Notes: a model not told the origin generated them from the sequence alone. Shown: positions 7,089 through 17,241, counted from the first letter of the stretch. The stretch: 64,000 nucleotides of DNA from Bradyrhizobium mercantei (GCF_001982635.1 NZ_MKFI01000003.1:62001-126000), one strand, 5' to 3'. A program made the numbers and translations.

Positions 7089-9251
7089 TCAGCCGGCGGC
7101 CTTGGCCTCGCGGCGGCGCGCGGTGAGGATGTATTCGGTGTAGCCGTTCGGCTGCGTACGTCCCTCGAACACGAGGTCGCAGGCCGCCTTGAAGGCTGTG
7201 CCATCGAACGACGGTGCCATCGGCTTGTAGAGGGCATCGCCGGCATTCTGCTTGTCGACGACGACGGCCATCCGCTTCAGCGACTCCATCACCTGATCCC
7301 TGGTGATGACGCCCTGGTGCAGCCAGTTCGCCAGATGCTGGCTCGAGATGCGCAGCGTGGCGCGGTCTTCCATCAGGCCGACATCGTGGATGTCGGGCAC
7401 CTTGGAGCAGCCGACGCCCTGGTCGATCCAGCGCACCACGTAACCCAAAATGCCCTGGCAGTTGTTGTCGATCTCCTGCTTGACGTCGTCGGGCGCCCAG
7501 TTCGACTGCGACACCGGAATGGTGAGGATGTCGGAAAGCTTGGCGCGCGGCCCGCCCTTGGCGAGCTCCTGCTGCCGGGCTGTTACGTTGACCTGGTGGT
7601 AGTGCAGCGCGTGCAGCGTGGCCGCGGTCGGCGACGGCACCCAGGCAGTGGTGGCGCCGGCCTGCGGATGGCCGATCTTCTGAGCCAGCATGTCCGCCAT
7701 CTTGTCGGGCGCGGCCCACATGCCCTTGCCGATCTGGGCATGGCCGGGCAGGCCGTCGATCAGGCCGTTGTCGACGTTCCAGTCCTCATAGGCCTTGATC
7801 CACGGCTGGGCCTTCATGTCGTTCTTGCGGATCATCGGACCCGCTTCCATCGAGGTGTGGATCTCGTCGCCGGTGCGGTCGAGGAAGCCGGTGTTGATGA
7901 ACATGATGCGCTTGGAGGCACGCTGGATGCAGGCCTTGAGGTTGACCGTGGTGCGGCGCTCCTCGTCCATGATGCCGACCTTCAGCGTGTTCTCCGGCAG
8001 GCCGAGCATCTTCTCGACCTCGGCGAACAGGTCGCAGGTCAGCGTCACCTCGTCGGGGCCGTGCATCTTCGGCTTGACGATATAGGCCGAGCCGGTGCGG
8101 CTGTTCCTGACCTTGGAATTGCCCTTGAGGTCGTGGATCGCGAGCAGGCCGGCGACCGCGGCGTCCAGCAGGCCTTCCGGAATCTCCTCGCCCTTGGCGT
8201 CGAGCACGGCGTCGGTGAACATGTGGTGGCCGACATTGCGCATCAGCAGCAGGCTGCGGCCGTGCAGCTTCAGCTCGCTGCCGTCGGGCTTCTTGTAGAC
8301 GCGGTCGGCATTGAGCGAGCGGGTCAGCGTCTTGCCGCCCTTGTCGAAATCGGCCGACAGCGTGCCGTTCATCAGGCCGAGCGTGTTGCGATAGACCAGC
8401 ACCTTGTCCTCGGCGTCGACGGCGGCGACCGAGTCTTCCATGTCGAGAATGGTGGAGACCGCCGATTCCAGGATCATGTCGGCGACGCCGGCCGGATCAT
8501 CCTTGCCGATGACGTTGCTGCGGTCGATCTTGACCTCGACATGCATGCCGTTGTTGACGAGCAGGATCGCGGTGGGCTGGGCGGCATCGCCGAGATAGCC
8601 GGCGAACTGGGCGCCGTTCTTCAGCGCGGTCGAGTTGCCGCTCTTCAGCTTGACCGAGAGCTGGCCCGCGATCACGGCATACGACGTCACGTCGGTGTGG
8701 CTGCCGGTCGCGAGCGGCACCGCGGCATCGAGGAACGCCTTGGCCTTCGCGATCACCTTGTCGCCACGGGCCTTGTTGTATCCCTTGCCGCTCTCGCTCG
8801 GATCATGCGGGATCGCGTCGGTGCCGTAGAAGGCGTCGTACAGCGAACCCCAGCGCGCATTGGCGGCGTTCAGCGCGTAGCGGGCGTTGGTCAGCGGCAC
8901 CACGAGCTGCGGGCCGCAGATCTTGCCGATCTCTTCGTCGACATTGGCGGTCTCCACCTTGTGGGTCGCCGGTTCGGGCAAGAGATAGCCGATGTCCTTG
9001 AGGAACGCGGTGTAGGCGTTGATGTCGAACGCCTTGCCCTTGTTGGCGCGATGCCAGTCGTCGATCTTGGCCTGCAGCGCGTCGCGGACCGCGAGCAGTT
9101 CGCGGTTCTTCGGGCCGAGCTTCTGGATGATGGCGGCCAGTCCTGCCCAGAACGCGTCCGGCGCGATCCCGGTTTTCGGTGTCGCCTCCTTGGCGATGAA
9201 ATCGAACAGGACAGGGGCGATCTTCAATCCATGGGCATCGACACGAGTCAT
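7089..9251 (-). CDS. glcB: Malate synthase G
   Basis: A protein of 720 residues, the usual length of the G isoform (about 720). It condenses glyoxylate with acetyl-CoA to malate in the glyoxylate shunt, in the cytoplasm. Recognisable parts are the N-terminal alpha domain, the large insertion typical of isoform G (about 120-250), the TIM-barrel core with [16 protein letters not shown] and the Mg/glyoxylate residues around it, and the C-terminal plug domain with [22 protein letters not shown] chose the ATG at 9251 ([15 protein letters not shown]); the frame is open further upstream but without family similarity. It is monocistronic, ending at the terminator at 7041-7068. Confidence 0.95.
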   Translation of the reverse strand: MTRVDAHGLKIAPVLFDFIAKEATPKTGIAPDAFWAGLAAIIQKLGPKNRELLAVRDALQAKIDDWHRANKGKAFDINAYTAFLKDIGYLLPEPATHKVETANVDEEIGKICGPQLVVPLTNARYALNAANARWGSLYDAFYGTDAIPHDPSESGKGYNKARGDKVIAKAKAFLDAAVPLATGSHTDVTSYAVIAGQLSVKLKSGNSTALKNGAQFAGYLGDAAQPTAILLVNNGMHVEVKIDRSNVIGKDDPAGVADMILESAVSTILDMEDSVAAVDAEDKVLVYRNTLGLMNGTLSADFDKGGKTLTRSLNADRVYKKPDGSELKLHGRSLLLMRNVGHHMFTDAVLDAKGEEIPEGLLDAAVAGLLAIHDLKGNSKVRNSRTGSAYIVKPKMHGPDEVTLTCDLFAEVEKMLGLPENTLKVGIMDEERRTTVNLKACIQRASKRIMFINTGFLDRTGDEIHTSMEAGPMIRKNDMKAQPWIKAYEDWNVDNGLIDGLPGHAQIGKGMWAAPDKMADMLAQKIGHPQAGATTAWVPSPTAATLHALHYHQVNVTARQQELAKGGPRAKLSDILTIPVSQSNWAPDDVKQEIDNNCQGILGYVVRWIDQGVGCSKVPDIHDVGLMEDRATLRISSQHLANWLHQGVITRDQVMESLKRMAVVVDKQNAGDALYKPMAPSFDGTAFKAACDLVFEGRTQPNGYTEYILTARRREAKAAG

Positions 9252-9394
9252 GATGGGCTTTCTCAAAGAAATGGGGCGTTTAGGAGCTGTTTCGAACGAA
9301 ATCAGCAAAAAACGCGCCAAAGGGCCGCGTTCACGGACCTTTTAGCCCTAAAGCCACGGCTCTGAGAAGGCCCCCTGTCACCCCACCTTCAGGT

Positions 9395-9497
9395 GTCATG
9401 CCCCGCTTCAAGCGGGGCATCCAGTACGCCGCGGCCTTTCGGCTCAAGCACTGATGTCTCTGGAATACTGGGTCGTCCGGCCGAGCCGGACGACGAC
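9395..9497 (-). repeat. Dispersed palindromic element, family A copy 2 (inverted)
   Basis: Read on the minus strand, it carries the same core as copy 1 (CCAGTATTCCAGAGAC ... GGCCGCGGCGTACTGG). The flanking hairpins have different stems: GCCCCGC/GCGGGGC and GTCGTCCGG/CCGGACGAC. It lies between the start of malate synthase and the end of cysNC. Confidence 0.82.
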
Positions 9498-9510
9498 AGA
9501 TCAGGGAGCC

Positions 9511-11430
9511 TCAGATATTCGCCGCGAGATCGGTCAGTTCGTCGAACAGGACGCCGGTCTCGGTCAGCATCCGCTCGATCGCGTCGGTGGCGTCGGCGAC
9601 CGAGCGGTTCGAGGTGTCGATGGTCAATTCGTTGCCGCTCGGCGGCTGATAATCGTTGCCGATGCCGGTGAAGCCCTGCAACGCGCCCGCGCGGGCCTTG
9701 GCGTAATGGCCCTTGGGATCGCGGGTCTCGCAGACCTCGGCCGGGGTCGCGACATAGATTTCGCGGAACGCGCTGTCGGCGATGCGGCGTGCCGTCGCAC
9801 GGTCGGACGCCGACGGCGACACCGCGGCGACGATGGCGATATGGCCGTTGCGCGCCAGATGGGTCGCGACCTCGGCGAGACGGCGGATGTTCTCGGCACG
9901 ATCCTGCGGCGAGAAGCCGAGATCGCTGTTGAGGCCCGCGCGCAGCGTGTCGCCATCGAGCAGGATCGGCGAGCCGCCATTGCCGAACAGGCGCCGTTCC
10001 AGCGCCCGCGCCAGCGTCGACTTGCCCGAGCCGGGCAGGCCGGTCAGCCAGATCACCGCGCCATTGTGATGGTAGCGCGCGGAGCGCTCGTCGGCACGCA
10101 GCGCCGATTCCACCGGCACGATATCGACCGGCACCGCGGGCCGTCCGGCGTCGACCGACAGCACCAGGCCGCCGCCGGCGATGCGGCCGTTGACCTCGAT
10201 CACGAGGCGGCCGGTGCGCGGATTGTCGGTGTAGGGATCGGTCGCGACCGGCTGCGCCAGCGAGATGTCGATCTCGCCGACATGGTTGCGCGCGATCGCC
10301 GTGTTCTCTTCGTTCGACAGCGCGCCGGGATCGATCGCCTTTTCGATCGCGACCACGGTGGCGCGGCTTTCCTTGGTGCCGAGCCGGATCAGGATCTGTT
10401 CGCCCTTGGTCAGCGGCTTGTCGTGCAGCCAGAAGATCCGCGCACGGATGCGGCGGGTGTCGCGCGGGCTCTGCCCGGCATGTCCGATGATGTCGCCGCG
10501 CTCGAGGAACAGCTCGCGGTCGAGCGTGATGCCGACCGAGCGCCCTGCGCCCTGCGGGCCATTTACCGGCGTTACCGGCCAGCTCTCGACCGTCTTGATC
10601 TTCGCGATCTTGCCGGTCGGCATGATGACGATCTCGTCGCCGGCCTTCAGGCTGCCGGACTCGACGCGCCCCGCCACGATGCGGCGGTCGTCGAACTTGT
10701 AGATCGCCTGCACCGGAAGCCGCAGCGGCAGTTCGGCAAGCGGCCGCGCCGGCTCGAGCGCGTCGAGCGCCTCGACCACGGTCGGTCCCTTGTACCATTC
10801 GATCCGCGGCGTGTGCTCGGCAACGCCGTCACCGTCGCGCGCGGAGATCGGGACCACCGCGGTCGGGGTCACGCCGAGACCGATCAGGTGTGCCGAAATC
10901 TCCTCGCTGATCTCATTGAATCGCGCAGCGCTAAAATCGACCCGGTCCATCTTGTTGACGACCACCGCGACCTGCTTCACGCCGAGCAGATGCAGGAGAT
11001 AGCCATGCCGCCGCGTCTGCGAGCGGACGCCTTCGAGCGCGTCGATGATCAAGACCGCGCCGTCGGCCTGCGAGGCGCCGGTGATCATGTTGCGCAAGAA
11101 CTCTGCGTGGCCGGGCGCGTCGATCAGCACGACGTCGCGCGAGCGGGTGCGGAAGCGGATCTGGGTGGTGTCGATGGTGATGCCCTGGTCGCGCTCGGTC
11201 TGCAGCGCGTCGAGCAGGAACGACCATTCGAACGGCATGCCGCGCCGCGCGCTGACCGCCTTCAGCATCTCGAGCTTGCCGTCCGGCAGGCTGCCGGTCT
11301 CATGCAGCAGGCGGCCCACCAGGGTGGACTTGCCGTGGTCGACATGGCCGACGATGACGATGCGCACCTGAGGGCGGGTCGTGCCGTTGGGCGTTGCCGA
11401 GATCGAGGCGGCGGGAAGGATCATGTTCAT
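9511..11430 (-). CDS. cysNC: Bifunctional sulfate adenylyltransferase large subunit / APS kinase
   Basis: A protein of 639 residues from the ATG at 11430. The N-terminal part is a GTPase (P-loop GHVDHGKST near residue 20, G3 DAPGHAEF, G4 NKMD) with the elongation-factor-like beta-barrels to about residue 430. The C-terminal part (about 445-630) is an APS kinase with its own P-loop [11 protein letters not shown] and the conserved [17 protein letters not shown] segment. CysN drives APS formation by CysD through GTP hydrolysis; CysC phosphorylates APS to PAPS. It lies 49 bp downstream of cysD on the same strand, so the two form an operon leaving the divergent cys control region. Confidence 0.95.
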   Translation of the reverse strand: MNMILPAASISATPNGTTRPQVRIVIVGHVDHGKSTLVGRLLHETGSLPDGKLEMLKAVSARRGMPFEWSFLLDALQTERDQGITIDTTQIRFRTRSRDVVLIDAPGHAEFLRNMITGASQADGAVLIIDALEGVRSQTRRHGYLLHLLGVKQVAVVVNKMDRVDFSAARFNEISEEISAHLIGLGVTPTAVVPISARDGDGVAEHTPRIEWYKGPTVVEALDALEPARPLAELPLRLPVQAIYKFDDRRIVAGRVESGSLKAGDEIVIMPTGKIAKIKTVESWPVTPVNGPQGAGRSVGITLDRELFLERGDIIGHAGQSPRDTRRIRARIFWLHDKPLTKGEQILIRLGTKESRATVVAIEKAIDPGALSNEENTAIARNHVGEIDISLAQPVATDPYTDNPRTGRLVIEVNGRIAGGGLVLSVDAGRPAVPVDIVPVESALRADERSARYHHNGAVIWLTGLPGSGKSTLARALERRLFGNGGSPILLDGDTLRAGLNSDLGFSPQDRAENIRRLAEVATHLARNGHIAIVAAVSPSASDRATARRIADSAFREIYVATPAEVCETRDPKGHYAKARAGALQGFTGIGNDYQPPSGNELTIDTSNRSVADATDAIERMLTETGVLFDELTDLAANI

Positions 11431-11479
11431 CGGAACGCTCGCGCGAAGTGGAAAGCCAACTGATTGCTTCGGGTGTTGA

Positions 11480-12379
11480 TCAGAGATAGCCGGCGACACG
11501 CAGCCGCTCGAACGCATCCTCGGTCTCGTGGTCGAGCGCACGGCCGGCGCGCTCCGGGATCTTGGTGGCGTCGAGCTCGGCGAGGATCTCGTCGATGTTG
11601 GAAGCGGTGGAGGCGACCGGGTTGGTGATGTCCTGATCACCCAGCGAGCGGTAGCGCTTGCCGTCCTTGGCGAGGTAGAGCGGGATGATCGGAATGCCTT
11701 CGCGCTTGGTGTAGGCCCAGATGTCGGCCTCGGTCCAATGCAGGATCGGGTGGATGCGCAAATGCGCGCCTTGCGGCGGCGAGGCGTTGAAGTGATCCCA
11801 GAATTCCGGCGGCTGGTCGCGCACGTCCCATTCGCCTTCGAGACCGCGCGGCGAGAACACGCGCTCCTTGGCGCGGGTCGCCTCTTCGTCGCGGCGGATG
11901 CCGGCGATCAGCCCGTCGAAGCCGTATTTGTTGAGCGCCCATTTGAGCCCCTCGGTCTTGCGCGCAGCGGAACGCGCCGCCGGCGGCAGCGTGGGGTCAA
12001 CGGCGTCGATCGGCGGGCAGGGCTCGACGCGCAGGTCGAGATCCCATTCCTTTCCGAAGCGGTCGCGGAACGCGTACATCTCCGGAAACTTCTTGCCGGT
12101 GTCGACATGCAGCGCCGGGAACGGCACGCGGCCGAAGAACGCCTTGCGCGCCAGCCAGATCATCACGTTGGAGTCTTTGCCGAGCGACCACAGCAGCGCG
12201 AGCTTCTTCAGCCGGGCGAATGCCTCGCGCAGAATGTAGATGCTCTGGGCCTCCAGCTCGTCGAGGTGATCCATCGACGGAGGGGCCTGATTGGGCGGAA
12301 TCCCCGGCACGGAAGATGCATTGCTGAGCGCTGCGGACCGCGTCTTGGCGGCGACGGATTCGTTGTCGAGAAGATGCAT
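11480..12379 (-). CDS. cysD: Sulfate adenylyltransferase small subunit
   Basis: A protein of 299 residues from the ATG at 12379. It has the PAPS-reductase/ATP-sulfurylase fold with [19 protein letters not shown] (PP-loop) around residues 50-70, [16 protein letters not shown] and the C-terminal [18 protein letters not shown] segment. With CysN it makes adenylylsulfate from ATP and sulfate. A TTG 48 bp further upstream extends the frame, but the family normally begins near [20 protein letters not shown], so the ATG is favoured. It is the first gene of the leftward cys operon. Confidence 0.94.
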   Translation of the reverse strand: MHLLDNESVAAKTRSAALSNASSVPGIPPNQAPPSMDHLDELEAQSIYILREAFARLKKLALLWSLGKDSNVMIWLARKAFFGRVPFPALHVDTGKKFPEMYAFRDRFGKEWDLDLRVEPCPPIDAVDPTLPPAARSAARKTEGLKWALNKYGFDGLIAGIRRDEEATRAKERVFSPRGLEGEWDVRDQPPEFWDHFNASPPQGAHLRIHPILHWTEADIWAYTKREGIPIIPLYLAKDGKRYRSLGDQDITNPVASTASNIDEILAELDATKIPERAGRALDHETEDAFERLRVAGYL

Positions 12380-12521
12380 CTCTTGGCCTTGGCCTGTGGA
12401 GTTGAAAATTCTAAAGTTGCGCTGCAATAGAGAAGAAATAATTTTCTCTTTGCTGGGCTTGATCGAGAGATAAATAGAAAATAATTTCAGTCAACCCCCA
12501 AATTGGGGAAGCGAGTGTCTG
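12380..12521. promoter_or_regulatory. Divergent control region of the cysD and cysG operons
   Basis: 142 bp, strikingly AT-rich for this chromosome. It holds the inverted repeat AGAGAA-N9-TTCTCT (12429-12449), and a nearly identical AAATAATTT motif twice (12437 and 12478), 41 bp apart, which is close to four helical turns. Tandem AT-rich dyads between divergent sulfur genes suggest a LysR-type (CysB/Cbl-like) site; the regulator is not encoded in this window. Confidence 0.6.
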
Positions 12522-13973
12522 ATGCGATATCTGCCGGTGTTTCTGGATCTGCAAAGCGGCAAGGTGCTGCTCATTGGAGCTGGCGAGCTCGTGCGCGCAA
12601 AATTGCGGCTGCTCGCCGCCGCCGGCGCGGCCGTGCGGTGGTACGCGACCGACGGCGATCATGAGCTTGCGGGCATCGCGGCCGCGGACGCCGCGCGCAT
12701 CGAGCGCGCCGAAGGCGATCCGCTCGCCGCCGATCTCTCCGACGTCATCGCCATTCTCTGCGCCGGCGCAGGCGACATCGGTGTTGCGATGTCAGCGCGC
12801 GCCAAGGCGGTTGGCCTGCCGGTCAACGTGATGGATGACCTCGTGCATTCCACCTTCATCATGCCGGCGATCGTCGATCGCGGCGATGTCGTGGTCGCGG
12901 TCGGCACCGGCGGCACGTCGCCGGTGGTGGCGCGCCGCATCCGCGAGAAGATCGAAGCGGTACTGCCGGCGCGGATCGGCGATCTCGCCGGCTTCATCGG
13001 CCGCTTCCGCAAGGCGATGCATGCACGCATCGAGGAGTTTCCGCTGCGCCGGCGCTTCTGGGAACGCATCATCGACGGCCCGATCGGCGCGCTGGTGCTG
13101 GCCGGCCGCGCGGACGAGGCCGAGCAGGCGCTCAACGCGATCAAAGATCCCGCCGCGTTCGCCGGCGCTGATACGGACGGCAAGGCTGTCGGCCACGTTA
13201 CGCTGGTCGGCGCCGGTCCCGGCGATCCGGACCTGCTCACGGTGAAAGCGCTGCGCGCGCTACAGGATGCCGACGTCGTGTTCTATGACGAGCTGGTGTC
13301 ATCTGAGATTCTCGACCGCATCCGCCGCGATGCCGCGCGGATCCCGGTCGGCCGCCGGGTCGGCAAGCCCGGCATCGGCCAGGACGCCATCAACCGCCTG
13401 ATGATCGAGGCCGCGCAGTCGGGCCAGCGCGCGGTGCGGCTCAAGGGCGGCGATCCCTTCATCTTCGGCCGCGGCGGCGAGGAAATCGAGGCGCTGCGCG
13501 AGGCCGGCGTCGCCTACTCCATCATTCCGGGCGTCTCCGCCGGTCTTGGTGCTGCCGCGCAGTTCGAAGTGCCGCTGACCTTCCGGCACGAGGCGCTGCG
13601 CATCACCTTCCTCACCGCGCACAAGGCGCGCGACGCCGAGGTGGTCGACTGGTCGGTGCTGACCGACAAGAAGATGACCGTCGTCGTCTATATGGGCATG
13701 ACCGCGGCGCCCGCGATCCGCGAAGGCATGCTGGCCGCGGGCCGTTCGCCGGAGACGCCGGTCGGCGTGTTCGCGCGCGTGACGCGGCCGGACGCCAAGG
13801 CCGCGGTCGGCACGCTGGCGCGGCTGCCTGAGCTCGTCAAACAGGTCGATGGCGGTCCCGCCGTCCTCATCATCGGCGACGTGGTCGCGCATTCCGCGCC
13901 GTGGAGCCGATCCAACGTCACCCAACTGTTCTCCAACCAGATGTTCTCCGAACTGCTGAAAGCTGCCGAATGA
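12522..13973 (+). CDS. cysG: Siroheme synthase (precorrin-2 dehydrogenase/ferrochelatase + uroporphyrinogen-III methyltransferase)
   Basis: A protein of 483 residues, the family's usual length. Residues 1-150 form the CysG N-terminal NAD-binding domain (LLIGAGELVRAKLRLLAAAGA), the middle the dimerisation helix bundle, and residues 218-460 the SAM-dependent methyltransferase (VTLVGAGPGDPDLLTVKALR, VRLKGGDPFIFGRGGEEIE). It makes the siroheme needed by the sulfite reductase encoded two genes downstream. ATG at 12522, after GGGGAAG. It is the first gene of the rightward cys operon, overlapping the next gene by four bases (ATGA). Confidence 0.95.
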   Translation: MRYLPVFLDLQSGKVLLIGAGELVRAKLRLLAAAGAAVRWYATDGDHELAGIAAADAARIERAEGDPLAADLSDVIAILCAGAGDIGVAMSARAKAVGLPVNVMDDLVHSTFIMPAIVDRGDVVVAVGTGGTSPVVARRIREKIEAVLPARIGDLAGFIGRFRKAMHARIEEFPLRRRFWERIIDGPIGALVLAGRADEAEQALNAIKDPAAFAGADTDGKAVGHVTLVGAGPGDPDLLTVKALRALQDADVVFYDELVSSEILDRIRRDAARIPVGRRVGKPGIGQDAINRLMIEAAQSGQRAVRLKGGDPFIFGRGGEEIEALREAGVAYSIIPGVSAGLGAAAQFEVPLTFRHEALRITFLTAHKARDAEVVDWSVLTDKKMTVVVYMGMTAAPAIREGMLAAGRSPETPVGVFARVTRPDAKAAVGTLARLPELVKQVDGGPAVLIIGDVVAHSAPWSRSNVTQLFSNQMFSELLKAAE

Positions 13974-14287
13974 CCTCTCCGCTCGAACAGAAGAAAATCA
14001 GGATCACGGGCCCCTCGGTGGTCACCGCCAACCGCACCTGGGACGGCGCGGTCGTGTACCGCACCGCCAAGCAAGGCTGGTCCACCGAACTCGCCGACTC
14101 CACTATCGTGACCACGTCCGACGAGGCCCGCGCGCTGCTCGCCGAAGCCGCCGCCGACGACGTCGGCGCGGTCGGCCCCTATATCGCGCCGGTCGAGCTC
14201 AAGGACGGCGGCAAGGTCAAGCCCGGCAATCTCCGCGAACATATCCGCGCCAAGGGCGTCACCATCGATCTCCAGGTCCCGGCGTAA
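13970..14287 (+). CDS. DUF2849 protein of the sulfite reductase operon
   Basis: A protein of 105 residues whose ATG overlaps the cysG stop (ATGA). It begins KKIRITGPSVVTANRTWDGAVVYRT and has the small beta-rich fold I associate with DUF2849, which is nearly always found next to cysI in alphaproteobacteria. Biochemical function unknown; the conserved position suggests assistance to the assembly or function of the ferredoxin-type sulfite reductase. Soluble and cytoplasmic, with no signal. The next gene begins 27 bp downstream. Confidence 0.85.
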   Translation: MTSPLEQKKIRITGPSVVTANRTWDGAVVYRTAKQGWSTELADSTIVTTSDEARALLAEAAADDVGAVGPYIAPVELKDGGKVKPGNLREHIRAKGVTIDLQVPA

Positions 14288-14314
14288 GGCGCGCACGCGT
14301 AAGGCTCATCGAAC

Positions 14315-15970
14315 ATGTATGCATATGACGAACTCGACCGCACGCTGATCAACGAGCGTGTTTCGGAATTCCGCGACCAGGTGAAGCGCCGCCTCTCCGG
14401 CGAACTCACCGAGGACGAATTCAAGATCCTGCGCCTGCAGAACGGCGTGTATCTGCAGCTGCACGCCTACATGTTCCGGGTCGCGATCCCCTACGGCACG
14501 CTGTCGTCGAAGCAGCTGCGCCGGCTCGCCCATGTCGCGCGCCGCTACGATCGCGGCTACGGCCACTTCACCACCCGGCAGAACATCCAGTTCAACTGGA
14601 TCAAGCTCGCCGAGCTGCCGGACGCGTTGTCTGATCTCGCCGAAGTCGGCATCCACGCGATGCAGACCTCCGGCAACAACATGCGCAACGTCACCTCGGA
14701 CCAGTGGGCCGGCGTCGCGCCGGGCGAGATCGAGGATCCGCGGATCTGGTCGGAGCTGATCCGCCAGCACACCACGCTGCATCCGGAATTCTCGTTCCTG
14801 CCGCGCAAGTTCAAGATCGCGATCACCGCCGCCGAGCACGATCGCGCCGCGATCAAGATCCACGACATCGGGCTTAGGCTGCACAAGAACGCCGACGGCG
14901 AGACCGGCTTCGAGGTGCTGGTCGGTGGCGGCCTCGGCCGCACGCCCTTCATTGCCAAGACCATCAAGCCGTTCGTGCCCGGGCGCGATATCCTCAGCTA
15001 CATCGAGGCGATCCTGCGCGTCTACAACCAGTACGGTCGCCGCGACAATATCTACAAGGCGCGCATCAAGATCCTTGTGCATGAGCTCGGCATCGAGAAG
15101 TTCGCCAAGGAAGTCGAAGAGGAGTGGAAGGCAATGGGCGATGTCGGGCTGACGCTCGATCACACCGCCATCGAGGAGGTCCGCTCCCGCTTCTCCTATC
15201 CGGCTTACGAAAAGCTGCCGCACATGCCGGACGAGCTGAAGCAGGCCGCGCATGACAAGCTGTTCGAGCGCTGGCGCAAGAATTCGGTGTCGGCGCACAA
15301 GGTGCAGGGCTATTCGATCGTGACGCTGTCGCTGAAGCCGGTCGGTGGCCCGCCCGGTGACGCCACCGCCGAGCAGATGGATGCGGTCGCCGATCTCGCC
15401 GACAAATATTCGTTCGGCGAAATTCGTGTGGGCCATGAGCAGAACCTGGCGCTGCCGCATGTCGCCAAGCGCGACCTGCCGCTGCTGTTCAAGGCGCTCG
15501 ATCGCCTCGGCCTTGCGACGCCGAACGTCAACCTCGTCACCGACATCATCGCCTGCCCGGGGCTCGATTACTGCTCGCTGGCCAACGCGCGCTCGATCCC
15601 GATCGCGCAGGAGCTGACGCGCCGCTTCGCTAACCACGATACCGCCGACCTGATCGGCCGGCTGCACATCAACATCTCCGGCTGCATCAATGCCTGCGGC
15701 CATCACCATGTCGGCCACATCGGCATTCTCGGCGTCGAGAAGAACGGTGAGGAATTCTACCAGATCACGATCGGCGGCCGCGCCGACGAGAACGCGCAGT
15801 TGGGCACCTTGATCGGCCCGGCCGTTCCCTATGCGGAAGTCGCCGACGTGATCGAAGACATTGTCGAAGCCTATCTCGCGCTGCGCGACCGTCCCGAGGA
15901 ATTGTTCGTCGATACGGTGAAGCGTCTGGGCGTCGAGCCTATCAGGGAGCGGGTTTATGCCACTCGTTAA
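14315..15970 (+). CDS. cysI: Sulfite (nitrite/sulfite) reductase, siroheme hemoprotein
   Basis: A protein of 551 residues with two repeats of the nitrite/sulfite reductase ferredoxin-like half-domain. The siroheme/4Fe-4S motif is complete: CPGLDYCSLANARS (C-x5-C) near residue 410 and SGCINAC (C-x3-C) near residue 450. It reduces sulfite to sulfide with six electrons in the cytoplasm. The sulfur context (cysG upstream, cysH downstream) argues against nitrite as the substrate. No flavoprotein subunit (CysJ) is nearby, so ferredoxin is the likely donor. The next gene overlaps by 14 bp. Confidence 0.92.
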   Translation: MYAYDELDRTLINERVSEFRDQVKRRLSGELTEDEFKILRLQNGVYLQLHAYMFRVAIPYGTLSSKQLRRLAHVARRYDRGYGHFTTRQNIQFNWIKLAELPDALSDLAEVGIHAMQTSGNNMRNVTSDQWAGVAPGEIEDPRIWSELIRQHTTLHPEFSFLPRKFKIAITAAEHDRAAIKIHDIGLRLHKNADGETGFEVLVGGGLGRTPFIAKTIKPFVPGRDILSYIEAILRVYNQYGRRDNIYKARIKILVHELGIEKFAKEVEEEWKAMGDVGLTLDHTAIEEVRSRFSYPAYEKLPHMPDELKQAAHDKLFERWRKNSVSAHKVQGYSIVTLSLKPVGGPPGDATAEQMDAVADLADKYSFGEIRVGHEQNLALPHVAKRDLPLLFKALDRLGLATPNVNLVTDIIACPGLDYCSLANARSIPIAQELTRRFANHDTADLIGRLHINISGCINACGHHHVGHIGILGVEKNGEEFYQITIGGRADENAQLGTLIGPAVPYAEVADVIEDIVEAYLALRDRPEELFVDTVKRLGVEPIRERVYATR

Positions 15971-16472
15971 GCAGGGAAGATTAACCACCGATCTGTTCGT
16001 CCATGTCGCCGACGGCGCCGAGTTGCCGGGCGATGGCGCGGTGCTGGTCACGGCCGAGCGCTTTCTCGCCGATCCGGAAGCGCTGCTGCGCCGCGGCGGC
16101 AAGGTCGGCGTGATCTGGCCGAACAACCGCAATCTCGACGACCTGGTGCCGCATCTCGATCGCCTGGCCTCGGTCGCGCTGGTGTTCCCGACCTTCCGCG
16201 ACGGCCGCGCCTACAGCCAGGCCCGCCTGCTGCGCGAGCGTTACGGCTATGACGGCGAGCTGCGCGCCACCGGGCAGATCCTGCGCGACCAGTTCGTGTT
16301 CATGACCCGCGCCGGCTTCGACGCCTTCGAGGTGAAGAAGGATGCCGACGCCGATGCGTTCGCCCAAACCATGAAGCGCTATTCGGTCTTCTACCAGCCG
16401 ACCGGCGACGGCCGCGTCACAGCGCTGAACCGCCGCATGCAGCTGCGTCACTCGGAGAGCGCAGGGCAGTGA
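15957..16472 (+). CDS. DUF934 protein of the sulfite reductase operon
   Basis: A protein of 171 residues starting within cysI (ATG 15957) and overlapping cysH by four bases (GTGA), so it is translationally coupled on both sides. A central segment GKVGVIWPNNRNLDDLVPHLDRLASVALVFPTF-like and LLRERYGYDGELRATGQILRDQ match the DUF934 pattern. The family is almost restricted to cysI-cysH operons; an accessory role in sulfite reduction is known only by association. Cytoplasmic. Confidence 0.85.
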   Translation: MPLVKQGRLTTDLFVHVADGAELPGDGAVLVTAERFLADPEALLRRGGKVGVIWPNNRNLDDLVPHLDRLASVALVFPTFRDGRAYSQARLLRERYGYDGELRATGQILRDQFVFMTRAGFDAFEVKKDADADAFAQTMKRYSVFYQPTGDGRVTALNRRMQLRHSESAGQ

Positions 16473-17197
16473 GCGCGCTTGCACCAGAGCTGACGGCACA
16501 GCCGAGCGGATTGCCGCCGGCCGACGCACTCGATCGCGCGCTGCGCACGGCCTCGCCCGCCGAGGTGATCGCGGCCGCGTTGCAGACGGTCGGCCGCGAG
16601 AGGCTGGCGCTGGTGTCGTCGTTCGGCACAGAATCCGCCGCGCTGCTCAAGGTGATGGCGGATGTCGACCCGGCGATCCCGGTGGTGTTCCTCGACACCG
16701 GCTGGCTGTTCGAGGAGACGCTGGCTTATCGTGACACCTTGATTGCGACGCTCGGTCTCATCGACGTGCGCTCGATCAAGCCCGATGAAGAGGCGCTGTC
16801 GCGCCAGGATCCGGACCGCGAGCTGTGGTTCACCGATCCCGACGCCTGCTGCCGCATCCGCAAGGTGGAACCGCTGGCGCGTGCGCTAAAACCGTTCGCG
16901 GGCTGGATCAATGGACGCAAGCGTTTCCAGGGCGGCGCCCGCGCCGACATCCCTGTCGTCGAGGACGATGGCGTCAGGCTGAAATTCAATCCGTTCGCCA
17001 ACGTCTCCCGCGAAGAGATCGAGGCGATCTACGCACTCTCCAAGCTGCTGCCGCATCCACTTGTCGCATCGGGATATCAGTCGGTCGGGTGTATGCCTTG
17101 CTCGAGCCGGGCTGCTGCCGGCGAGGATGCACGCGACGGCCGCTGGCGCGGCCGGGCGAAGACGGAATGCGGCATCCATACGATGAAGATGTCGTAG
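16469..17197 (+). CDS. cysH: Assimilatory adenylylsulfate (APS/PAPS) reductase
   Basis: A protein of 242 residues starting at a GTG that overlaps the DUF934 stop. PP-loop fold with LVSSFGTESAALLKVMA (about 48-64). The Fe-S ligands are C127-C128 and C208-x2-C211, and the nucleophilic cysteine is in ECGIH (C234). The CC...CxxC pattern marks the 4Fe-4S-containing, APS-using type of bacterial reductase rather than the PAPS-only E. coli type. It releases sulfite for CysI. Last gene before the hairpin at 17209-17241. Confidence 0.92.
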   Translation: MSALAPELTAQPSGLPPADALDRALRTASPAEVIAAALQTVGRERLALVSSFGTESAALLKVMADVDPAIPVVFLDTGWLFEETLAYRDTLIATLGLIDVRSIKPDEEALSRQDPDRELWFTDPDACCRIRKVEPLARALKPFAGWINGRKRFQGGARADIPVVEDDGVRLKFNPFANVSREEIEAIYALSKLLPHPLVASGYQSVGCMPCSSRAAAGEDARDGRWRGRAKTECGIHTMKMS

Positions 17198-17208
17198 GGC
17201 GCGAGGCG

Positions 17209-17241
17209 GCCAAATCGCGATGATGTTCGTTGCGATTTGGC
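17209..17241. repeat. Perfect 10-bp inverted repeat between cysH and the sulfate transporter operon
   Basis: GCCAAATCGC (17209-17218) pairs with GCGATTTGGC (17232-17241) around a 13-nt loop, 12 bp after the cysH stop. There is no T-run. It may cap the cysGIH transcript or be a protein-binding dyad upstream of the transporter genes. Confidence 0.6.

Noticed and set aside
7317..11463. Long rightward open frames opposite glcB and cysNC
   Set aside because: Both real genes are on the minus strand with all expected motifs; the plus frames have no recognisable domain.
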